9,232 nt of DNA from JAYWIG01 sp043789035 (GTDB lineage Bacteria; Pseudomonadota; Gammaproteobacteria; Burkholderiales; Burkholderiaceae_E). Shown here piece after piece: positions 1 to 5,591 of this stretch (positions are counted from its first letter, which is position 1; every line of letters starts with the position of its first letter). The stretch covers positions 1 to 9,232 of the forward strand of contig JAYWIG010000258.1 of assembly GCA_043789035.1 (NCBI GenBank). The letters are read 5' to 3'. The notes beneath the pieces are model-generated. The model was not told the origin of the DNA, ran no database searches, and was given only the letters and a program-made list of their open reading frames with translations. The translations under genes and the position numbers were made by a program.

Positions 1-474
1 GCTTGTGTGGGTGATATGAGCGTTGCAAAAAACATGGCTTTGCGGGATTTCGATTCTGCACCCACTGCACGCGCAGGGATGGTGAAATGGGCGCTGGTAC
101 GCGAAAAGGCTAAGGAACTAATTGCGAGCTTCAATGTGAAGACTCGCTCTGAGCAAACGCCGATGTCTATGCTCTCGGGAGGCAATGTGCAGCGCGCAGT
201 ATTGGCACGCGAGTTAAGCGACGATGTTGAGTTGCTGTTGGTCTGTAACCCCGTGTTTGGTTTGGACTTTGCAGCGGTGCGAGAAATTCATGGGCGTATT
301 GTTGAGGCTAGAAACCGCGGCGCAGCCGTTCTATTGGTCAGTGAAGATCTAGATGAAGTGATGGCCTTATCAGATCGTATTGCGGTGATGAGTGCCGGTG
401 CAATTCAATATCAAGTCGCGGGCCGCGATGCCGATAGAAAAACCTTGGGGCAATACATGGGTGGAGGTAAATAA
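1..474 (+). CDS. ABC transporter ATP-binding protein, C-terminal part of the second nucleotide-binding domain (5' truncated by window)
   Basis: This is the 3' end of an ATPase gene for an importer of the BMP/simple-sugar (YufO/RbsA-like) class, in which one polypeptide carries two ATPase domains. The frame is open from base 1, so the GTG at 7 is not a real start. The ABC signature LSGGN is encoded at 172-186, followed by QR. The following Walker B region reads ELLLVCNPVFGLD, with no acidic pair where most ABC ATPases have D-E. The usual H-loop His is replaced in LLVSEDLDEV. Such degeneracy is common in the second domain of this class, but the VFG in place of the usual TRG is less so. DLDEVMALSDRIAVM is a typical C-terminal motif. 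Partner permease genes would lie upstream, and the likely binding protein is the BMP lipoprotein at 4551. The family is clear; the substrate cannot be read from this fragment. Confidence 0.9.
   Translation, partial: ACVGDMSVAKNMALRDFDSAPTARAGMVKWALVREKAKELIASFNVKTRSEQTPMSMLSGGNVQRAVLARELSDDVELLLVCNPVFGLDFAAVREIHGRIVEARNRGAAVLLVSEDLDEVMALSDRIAVMSAGAIQYQVAGRDADRKTLGQYMGGGK
463..468 (+). promoter_or_regulatory. Shine-Dalgarno GGAGGT for the downstream hydrolase, inside the ATPase gene
   Basis: GGAGGT lies within the last codons of the ATPase gene, 8 nt before the ATG at 477. This near-perfect site fixes the hydrolase start and implies translational coupling of the two genes. Confidence 0.75.
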
Positions 475-476
475 GC

Positions 477-1154
477 ATGGTGTTAAAAGAAATACGTGTT
501 GAAGCTCAACCCTTTGAGTTTAGTTTCGCAATCGAAACGACTGCCCTTGTGATTATCGATATGCAGCGTGACTTTATTGAAGAGGGCGGTTTCGGTGCTT
601 CTCTAGGCAATGATGTATCCCGGCTTGCAGCGATTGTTCCGACGGTGGCAGCCGTGCTGGCAGCTTGGCGTACAAATAATGGCTTAGTGATTCACACCCG
701 CGAATCTCATTTGCCCGATCTGTCGGATTGCCCTCCAGCCAAACGATTACGTGGTAATCCAAGTTTAAGGATTGGCGACGTTGGTGCCATGGGAAGGCTG
801 CTCGTGCGCGGAGAGGCTGGCACCAGCATTATCGAAAAATTGCAGCCTATCGCGGGCGAAATTGAGATCGATAAACCGGGCAAAAGCGCGTTTTATCAAA
901 CACCACTTCATGACGAATTACTCAAGCGACATATCGATAAGCTAATTTTTATGGGAGTAACAACGGAAGTGTGCGTTCAAAGCAGTATGCGAGAAGCCAA
1001 CGACAGAGGTTTTGATTGCATGGTGCTATCCGATTGCACGGAAAGTTACTTCTCAGAATATAAGGCAGCAACGTTGAGCATGATTAGCGCTCAAGGCGGC
1101 ATTGTTGGATGGGTGGGAGACAGCACGAAGTTGCTGGCTGCAATAGCTGATTGA
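477..1154 (+). CDS. Isochorismatase-family cysteine hydrolase, biuret amidohydrolase-like
   Basis: A 225-residue cytoplasmic amidase of the isochorismatase fold. The catalytic triad is visible: Asp28 in VIIDMQRDF, Lys133 in IDKPGKSAF, and Cys166 in GVTTEVCVQSSMREANDRG. Motifs HTRESHLPDL (73-82), IGDVGAMGRLLVRGE (99-113) and QGG (206-208) match, from memory, the layout of biuret hydrolase (BiuH) of Rhizobium leguminosarum. BiuH cleaves biuret to allophanate and ammonia. The spacing between Asp, Lys and Cys differs from BiuH by about one residue. Other possibilities in the same family are a ureidoacrylate (RutB-like) or N-carbamoyl amino-acid hydrolase. The gene starts 2 nt after the ABC ATPase stop, so uptake and hydrolysis are probably co-expressed. 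The likely role is release of ammonia from an imported carbamoyl or ureido compound. The family is certain and the exact substrate is inferred. Confidence 0.9.
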   Translation: MVLKEIRVEAQPFEFSFAIETTALVIIDMQRDFIEEGGFGASLGNDVSRLAAIVPTVAAVLAAWRTNNGLVIHTRESHLPDLSDCPPAKRLRGNPSLRIGDVGAMGRLLVRGEAGTSIIEKLQPIAGEIEIDKPGKSAFYQTPLHDELLKRHIDKLIFMGVTTEVCVQSSMREANDRGFDCMVLSDCTESYFSEYKAATLSMISAQGGIVGWVGDSTKLLAAIAD

Positions 1155-1184
1155 AATACTCAGGCACAAACATTGCTAGCGCTT

Positions 1185-1205
1185 AAATAGGCATGGCCTA
1201 TTTTT
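1185..1205 (+). terminator. Probable intrinsic terminator after the ATPase-hydrolase operon
   Basis: A perfect 8-bp inverted repeat, AAATAGGC and GCCTATTT, is separated by the loop ATG. Its right arm runs into TTTTT at 1201-1205. It sits 30 nt after the hydrolase stop and 39 nt before the next gene. The stem has only four G-C pairs and the T-run is partly in the stem, so termination may be incomplete and allow read-through to the binding-protein gene. Confidence 0.6.
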
Positions 1206-1244
1206 AAATCTATTTATCATCGCTCGTCCAATTTCGGAGACCTT

Positions 1245-2234
1245 ATGAAACGTCGTGAAATACTTTCCGCTGGCGCAGCCGGCGCATCTCTTTTAGCGGC
1301 GCCAGCCATTGTGCGGGCGCAAAGCGCGTGGCCCACTCGTGGCCCTGTTAAGCTAGTCGCACAGTTCCCTCCTGGTGGTTTGGTGGACACCGTGTCTCGT
1401 TTGATGGCACCGCACTTATCCGCCGCGTTGGGGCAGTCAGTAGTCGTCGAAAACCGCGCTGGTGCCGGGGGCCTGGTTGGTACCGATTGGGTGGCTAGAC
1501 AACCTGCCGATGGCTACACCTTGCTAGTGAGTCATGCATCAGTGCATATCTACGCTACGGCCACTCGTAAAGTGATGCCATTTGATCCCGTCGCGGATTT
1601 TGTTCATATGGGCATGCTGGTTGAAGCGCCTATGGTGTTACTAGTGCGTGGTCAATCGCCATTTCAAACGTTGGATCAGTATTTGGCTGCAGCAAGAGTT
1701 CGCCAAGTTCGCTATGGTTCGTCAGGCATAGGTTCGGCAAATCATCTCTTCGGTGAGATGCTGAAAATCGAAGGCAAAGCACCGCAGCATGACCATATTC
1801 CGTATCAAGGCAGTGCGCCCGCTATGCAGGATTTGCTTGGTGGCACTATCGACAGCGTGTTGGACCCGATCACTACGAATACTGCACAGCTGAAGTCGGG
1901 CAACATGCGGGCGTTGGCAGTTTCGACGCCGAATCGTTTGCCAGCTTTCCCGAATATTCCGACCTTTGCTGAGTTAGGGTTTCCTAAGTTGACCGGGTCA
2001 CAGTGGTTAGGCTTATCCGCACCGAAAGGCTTGCCTGCACCAATTGTGCAAAAGTTAACTTCGTTGATTCCCGAAATTCTGGCCAAACCGGACGTCGCTG
2101 CGCGCTTAGATGAGTTGCAAACCTTGCCACGCAAAACGCCAGTTGTGGGTAGTGATTTTGTTCAGATTATCAATCAGCAAATCGACACTTGGCGAGCAGT
2201 GGCGAGAACGGCCAACGTTGAAGTGATAACATAA
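1245..2234 (+). CDS. Tripartite tricarboxylate transporter-type substrate-binding protein (Bug/TctC family)
   Basis: A 329-residue periplasmic binding protein, the usual length for the Bug family. Residues 1-25 form a signal peptide with twin arginines (MKRREIL) and a hydrophobic Ala/Leu stretch ending VRA, suggesting cleavage before QSAWP and possible Tat export. The mature protein opens with the family hallmark VAQFPPGGLVDTVSRLMAPHL (about 38-58), then VVENRAGAGGLVGTDWVA and PADGYTLLV. Later blocks YQGSAPAMQDLLGG and STPNRLPAFPNIPTFAELG are also typical. The family binds small carboxylates and related polar molecules. The TctA and TctB membrane subunits are not in the window, so it is an orphan binding protein here, as is common in Burkholderiales. 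It has a good ribosome site (GGAGA at 1236-1240) and probably heads an operon with the next two genes. The ligand is unknown. Confidence 0.92.
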   Translation: MKRREILSAGAAGASLLAAPAIVRAQSAWPTRGPVKLVAQFPPGGLVDTVSRLMAPHLSAALGQSVVVENRAGAGGLVGTDWVARQPADGYTLLVSHASVHIYATATRKVMPFDPVADFVHMGMLVEAPMVLLVRGQSPFQTLDQYLAAARVRQVRYGSSGIGSANHLFGEMLKIEGKAPQHDHIPYQGSAPAMQDLLGGTIDSVLDPITTNTAQLKSGNMRALAVSTPNRLPAFPNIPTFAELGFPKLTGSQWLGLSAPKGLPAPIVQKLTSLIPEILAKPDVAARLDELQTLPRKTPVVGSDFVQIINQQIDTWRAVARTANVEVIT

Positions 2235-2259
2235 ATTCAACATGTCACATGATCTATTC

Positions 2260-2264
2260 AGGAG
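2260..2264 (+). promoter_or_regulatory. Shine-Dalgarno AGGAG that selects a TTG start
   Basis: AGGAG lies 6 nt before the TTG at 2271. An in-frame TGA at 2250-2252 excludes any longer protein, and the next in-frame ATG (2334) is 21 codons inside the conserved N-terminal helix. The ribosome site therefore argues for the rare TTG initiator. Confidence 0.7.
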
Positions 2265-2270
2265 CTCGCT

Positions 2271-2699
2271 TTGCCCGTTGAACACACTGTTTTATCTGCC
2301 GCTCAAGTAGTCGATGAGTTTCTGCGATTAATCATGATTCCAGATCCGGTGGCGGCCAGCCGTCATACCGCCCCGGATTTGAAGATTCTTTTTACCGGCA
2401 AGCGTGCCATGAGCGCACCGGCCGAGTGCGCGAAATTTAATGCGTCGCGCTACAAATGGGTGAAGAAGTGTATTGAACGCACCGAAGTGGTGACTTCTAC
2501 TCCTGACGAAATCGCTCGTGGTGAAACGATTGTGTATAGCCTTGGAACACTCTACGGCGAATGGCCAGATGGCACAGCGTTTGAAGGCAATCGCTACGTA
2601 GACCGGTACGTCGTTCGAAATGGTTTGATCACCGACATGGGCGTTTGGAATGACAGTGCCGAATGGCTGTTAGTGCGCGCTGGCTTAGCAACTCTTTAA
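2271..2699 (+). CDS. NTF2/SnoaL-like fold protein of unknown function
   Basis: A 142-residue protein of the cone-shaped NTF2-like superfamily. The N-terminal helix (AAQVVDEFLRLIMIPDPVAASRH) is followed by the strand DLKILFTGKR. The C-terminal sheet carries EGNRYVDRYVVRNGLITDMGVWNDSAEWLL, a pattern typical of SnoaL-like or limonene epoxide hydrolase-like small proteins. Members can be isomerases, cyclases, dehydratases or dioxygenase beta-like subunits, and the sequence does not say which. It has no signal peptide, so it is probably cytoplasmic. It starts at TTG with a strong ribosome site, 36 nt after the binding-protein gene and 7 nt before the deacetylase-like gene, which points to shared transcription. 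It may act on the same substrate as the deacetylase-like enzyme, but this rests on context only. Confidence 0.8.
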   Translation: MPVEHTVLSAAQVVDEFLRLIMIPDPVAASRHTAPDLKILFTGKRAMSAPAECAKFNASRYKWVKKCIERTEVVTSTPDEIARGETIVYSLGTLYGEWPDGTAFEGNRYVDRYVVRNGLITDMGVWNDSAEWLLVRAGLATL

Positions 2700-2706
2700 T
2701 ATCACC

Positions 2707-3612
2707 ATGGCAGCTATTTACAATGGGGCGCTGCCCCATCATGGTCGCTTTGATTATCAAGCGATACACCAACGTAAAACCTACCGCTGGCCTAAGGGCG
2801 CACGCTTAGCGGTTTATCTTGGATTCAACATCGAGCACTTCGCGTTTGGTGAAGGCTTAGGTGCGGGCATTGGCCCCGCCAGCCCGCATCCTGATGTGCT
2901 GAATTACAGCTGGCGTGAATACGGTAACCGCGTGGGCGCATGGCGATGTTTGGAGTTATTCGATAGCCTTGGGCTTCCAAGTGCAGCGTTGATTAACACC
3001 GCCCTTTATGACCACTGCCCAGAATTGATTGCCGCATGTGTCGCCAGAGGCGATGAGCTTGTTGGGCATGGCCACAGCAATGCCGAGCGGCAAAGTGTTC
3101 TGGATGAAGCCAGCGAGCGGTTATTGTTAACCCAATGCCGTGAGCGAATTTTGAAAGAAAGCGGGCAGGCCCCCGCGGGTTGGCTATCACCGTGGATTTC
3201 TGAGAGCCACCTAACGCCTGATCTACTCGCAGAAACAGGCTACAGCTACTCGTTGAATTGGTGCCATGACGACCAGCCTGTGCCAATGAAAACCCGGAAC
3301 GGTTCGCCTCTTTGGGCCGTACCTTATCCGCAAGAGCTGAACGATATTCCAATGATCATGGCGCGGCAAATGGATGCTAAAGATTTTGCTCAAATGATTA
3401 TTGATCAGATGGATGAGATGTTGGATCAGACTCGCCCTGTGAATTCAGCGCCATTGGTTATGGGCATCGCGCTACATCCTTACATTGTTGGGCAGCCCTA
3501 TCGGTTGCGGCATTTGCGGCGAGCGCTACAGCATGTTGCCGCTGCGCGTGATCGCCGGGAGGTTTGGATGACTACACCGGGAGAGATTTATAAGCACGTG
3601 AGTGGTTTGTAG
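2707..3612 (+). CDS. Polysaccharide deacetylase-fold hydrolase, PuuE allantoinase-like
   Basis: A 301-residue NodB-homology protein without a signal peptide, close in length to the cofactor-independent allantoinase PuuE of Pseudomonas fluorescens (about 308). Shared landmarks are the N-terminal strand LAVYLGFNIEHF (34-45) where classical deacetylases have Asp-Asp, EYGNRVGAWRCLELF (71-85), ELVGHGHSN (117-125), GWLSPWISES (158-167), IALHPYIVGQP (254-264) and EVWMTTPGEIYKHV (285-298). PuuE-type enzymes hydrolyse cyclic amides such as allantoin rather than acetylated sugars. Together with the BiuH-like hydrolase this suggests ring opening or amide cleavage of a nitrogen-rich small molecule. The gene begins 7 nt after the NTF2-like stop with no clear ribosome site, so translation probably depends on reinitiation. 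A true sugar deacetylase remains possible but less likely for a cytoplasmic protein. Confidence 0.85.
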   Translation: MAAIYNGALPHHGRFDYQAIHQRKTYRWPKGARLAVYLGFNIEHFAFGEGLGAGIGPASPHPDVLNYSWREYGNRVGAWRCLELFDSLGLPSAALINTALYDHCPELIAACVARGDELVGHGHSNAERQSVLDEASERLLLTQCRERILKESGQAPAGWLSPWISESHLTPDLLAETGYSYSLNWCHDDQPVPMKTRNGSPLWAVPYPQELNDIPMIMARQMDAKDFAQMIIDQMDEMLDQTRPVNSAPLVMGIALHPYIVGQPYRLRHLRRALQHVAAARDRREVWMTTPGEIYKHVSGL

Positions 3613-3626
3613 AATTTTTGCAAGCT

Positions 3627-4487
3627 CTACACAGTGTTCGAGAAAGTAGCTCCACCTTTGGTTTTTAAATCTGCCGGAGCGGTTGCTTTTTTTAAGAACG
3701 CATCCTCATGGCTCGCGTTGTAGAACTTTAAACCAGCGGCGAGAATCGCAGTATCTGGCACCTTATCGATCTTTTTATAGCTAGCATGGTGATGCGTTTT
3801 GTACGGATTGTTGCGTGCCGCGTTGTAACAATTCAAAATCGTCCAACGCCGATTCGGCGAGCGGTTTTGATCGGAGCGATGCAATGTGTTGCAATGAAAA
3901 AACAAGGCATCGCCTGGTGCCATAATGCAATAAACTAATTCAAGTTGTTCAAGCGCTTTATTGACTCGAACTAAATCGGCACCCACCTGATCTCCGTCTA
4001 ACAAACCGTGATCAATTCGCCCCATCAAATGCGAGGCGCGCAACACTTGCAAGCAGCCATTGTCTTGAGTGCAAGGGTCTAAGGCAATCATGGCTGAAGC
4101 CATGTAGGGAAACAAGCAACCATTGTTGTACCAGTAGCCGTAGTCTTGGTGCCACTCCCACGCCCCGCCCTCAAAAGGTTCTTTTGCCGTTAACTTTGAA
4201 TGGTAGTGGTAAACCTCACCCCCTAAAAGGTGCTCCATGGTGTCGACCATCTTCTCGGCGCGCGATGCTAGGCCATACACGCTATCGCCGGGTTCGTTCC
4301 ACGTCACCATCCGCGTTACCGCGCCCTCTGCATCGCCCCGGTTATACATATTCGCAGATATTGCAGGGTCTTGCTCCATCGCTTGGCGCAAAAGATCGGT
4401 CTCCGCAGCACTGTAAAACCCACGAACAAACACATAGCCATCGCGCTCAAAGGAAAGCGCTTGCTCGGCGGTTAAGACACTTGCCAT
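3627..4487 (-). CDS. Phytanoyl-CoA dioxygenase (PhyH) family Fe(II)/2-oxoglutarate oxygenase
   Basis: A 286-residue cytoplasmic oxygenase. It shows the 2-His-1-carboxylate iron site as His113-x-Asp115 in WEWHQDYGYW, with the distal His203 in HCNTLHRSDQNRS and an Arg at 213-214 suited to binding 2-oxoglutarate. The N-terminus (LTAEQALSFERDGYVFVRGF) is the standard PhyH opening. The family hydroxylates or oxidatively cleaves small molecules; characterised relatives include ectoine hydroxylase and the 2-aminoethylphosphonate hydroxylase PhnY*. The substrate cannot be assigned here. The ATG at 4487 has a ribosome site (GAAAGG, 4496-4501, 8-nt spacing). The gene is divergent from the BMP lipoprotein gene and converges on the deacetylase-like gene, leaving only 14 nt between stops. 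It is a single-gene transcript between two + strand units, possibly adding an oxidation step to the same pathway. Confidence 0.9.
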   Translation of the reverse strand: MASVLTAEQALSFERDGYVFVRGFYSAAETDLLRQAMEQDPAISANMYNRGDAEGAVTRMVTWNEPGDSVYGLASRAEKMVDTMEHLLGGEVYHYHSKLTAKEPFEGGAWEWHQDYGYWYNNGCLFPYMASAMIALDPCTQDNGCLQVLRASHLMGRIDHGLLDGDQVGADLVRVNKALEQLELVYCIMAPGDALFFHCNTLHRSDQNRSPNRRWTILNCYNAARNNPYKTHHHASYKKIDKVPDTAILAAGLKFYNASHEDAFLKKATAPADLKTKGGATFSNTV

Positions 4488-4522
4488 CGGTTAAACCTTT
4501 CAGAGTTGGATACTGGAGAACA

Positions 4523-4552
4523 ATTATGCTAGCGTGCTAACATTTTAGTCAT
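4523..4552 (-). promoter_or_regulatory. Candidate sigma-70 promoter for the PhyH gene
   Basis: Read on the minus strand, ATGACT (4547-4552, 4 of 6 matches to TTGACA) and CATAAT (4523-4528, 5 of 6 matches to TATAAT) are separated by 18 nt. Transcription would begin near 4516, giving a short leader with the GAAAGG ribosome site. The -35 box overlaps the first codon of the divergent BMP gene. The prediction is by eye only. Confidence 0.4.
4526..4543. promoter_or_regulatory. Operator-like imperfect palindrome in the divergent intergenic region
   Basis: ATGCTAGCGTGCTAACAT matches its own reverse complement at 14 of 18 positions, with a clean TAGC-GT-GCTA core. It lies in the spacer of the candidate PhyH promoter and just upstream of the BMP gene, where a dimeric repressor could control both. 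The shape resembles LacI/GntR-type operators, but no regulator gene is in the window. Confidence 0.35.
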
Positions 4553-5591
4553 GATTTATAGAGCAAACACCTTGACTTCACAAAGAGCAATTAATCGTCG
4601 CCATATCGTTGCTACTTCTGCCGGCTTTCTGGCTGTCCCCTATTTGGCAAGCTGCGCCAGCACGCCTCAAAAACCGCTGAAAGTTGGCGCATTGTTTGCT
4701 GGGCGAATTGATGACAAAGGGTTCATGGAGGCCGGCTGGCGGGGGTTGGAGAAGGCTCGGGCAGAGTTTGGCATTGAAGCTCGACACATTGACCGTGTGC
4801 AGCCTCGCAAAGAGTTGCTGGCGGCGGCACTAACAGATTTAGCTGAATCAGGGGTTGATCTGGTGATTGCCCATGGCGGGCAGAACAACGAGGCTTGTGC
4901 CGAGGTGGCAGCCAGATTCGGCCGCGTTAAGTTTGTAGTGACACAAGGCGCAGTGGTAGCACCCAATTTGGCCAGCTACGACGTGCTACAAGAAGACTCT
5001 GCATACTTGGCAGGGGTATTAGCCGCATCGTTAACACGTACCGGCGTGGTGGGCCATATGTCGGGTATCCGGGTTCGTCCAGGGCTCAAAGGCCGCGCGG
5101 GCTATGCTGCAGGGGTGCGGGCGACCAATCCGAATGTCAAACTGCTAACCAATTTCTCGGGCAACCAAGACGACAACGACCTGTCGCGAAAAGTCGCCTT
5201 GGCGCAAATGGCTGCTGGGGCCGATGTGATTTTCACGATGCTCAATGCAGGCCGTGACGGCGTTAGTCAAGCTTGTCGCGAGAAAGGCACTCGGCAAATT
5301 GGCAACGTGATCGACTGGGTTGCAGTGGATGGCCAAGTATTTGTGGCCTCTGCCATGGCCGACGTCGGACGCGGCGTGTACCAATCTGTGCGGGACTTGA
5401 GGCAAGGCCAGTTTCCTCAGGGCCTAATCCGTAAAGTTGGAATTGCAGACCCCCAGGCGGTACGCCTTAGTATGGCCGCCAGCGTAAGCGCAGAGGTGCG
5501 TGCCAAAGTGATAGCAGCTGCCGAGGGCATCGCCAGCGGACGCATTTTGGTACCCGAGGAATATGCAGGACCAGAGTTTGCTACTCCCTAG
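4551..5591 (+). CDS. BMP-family ABC transporter substrate-binding lipoprotein, Tat-type signal
   Basis: A 346-residue lipoprotein of the BMP/PnrA/YufN family, whose characterised members bind nucleosides or related purine-type compounds. The signal region has twin arginines (INRRHIV, 14-20), a hydrophobic stretch and the lipobox LASC with lipidated Cys35, indicating Tat export and membrane anchoring. Family motifs follow: VGALFAGRIDDKGFMEAGWRG, VDLVIAHGGQNNEACAEVAARF, VLQEDSAYLAGVLAASL, KGRAGYAAGVRATNP and ADVIFTMLNAGRDGVSQACRE. The usual GVD(S/V)DQ segment is altered (GNVIDWVAVDGQ), hinting at a non-nucleoside ligand. It is the natural partner of the two-domain ABC ATPase at the left edge, though separated from it by four genes. 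The ATG at 4551 has no ribosome site; a TTG at 4572 would also keep the whole signal peptide. The 3' end overlaps the enolase gene by 11 bp, tail to tail. Confidence 0.9.
   Translation: MIYRANTLTSQRAINRRHIVATSAGFLAVPYLASCASTPQKPLKVGALFAGRIDDKGFMEAGWRGLEKARAEFGIEARHIDRVQPRKELLAAALTDLAESGVDLVIAHGGQNNEACAEVAARFGRVKFVVTQGAVVAPNLASYDVLQEDSAYLAGVLAASLTRTGVVGHMSGIRVRPGLKGRAGYAAGVRATNPNVKLLTNFSGNQDDNDLSRKVALAQMAAGADVIFTMLNAGRDGVSQACREKGTRQIGNVIDWVAVDGQVFVASAMADVGRGVYQSVRDLRQGQFPQGLIRKVGIADPQAVRLSMAASVSAEVRAKVIAAAEGIASGRILVPEEYAGPEFATP

Noticed and set aside
477..1154. Isochorismatase of siderophore synthesis
   Set aside because: The motif set fits the biuret/ureido hydrolase branch and no siderophore genes are nearby.
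3605..3632. Possible hairpin terminator between the convergent deacetylase and PhyH genes
   Set aside because: Only a 5-bp GTAGA/TCTAC pairing around a 12-nt loop was found, too weak to call.
4184..4540. 118-codon frame on the + strand
   Set aside because: It is antisense to the PhyH gene, shows low-complexity composition and no family resemblance.
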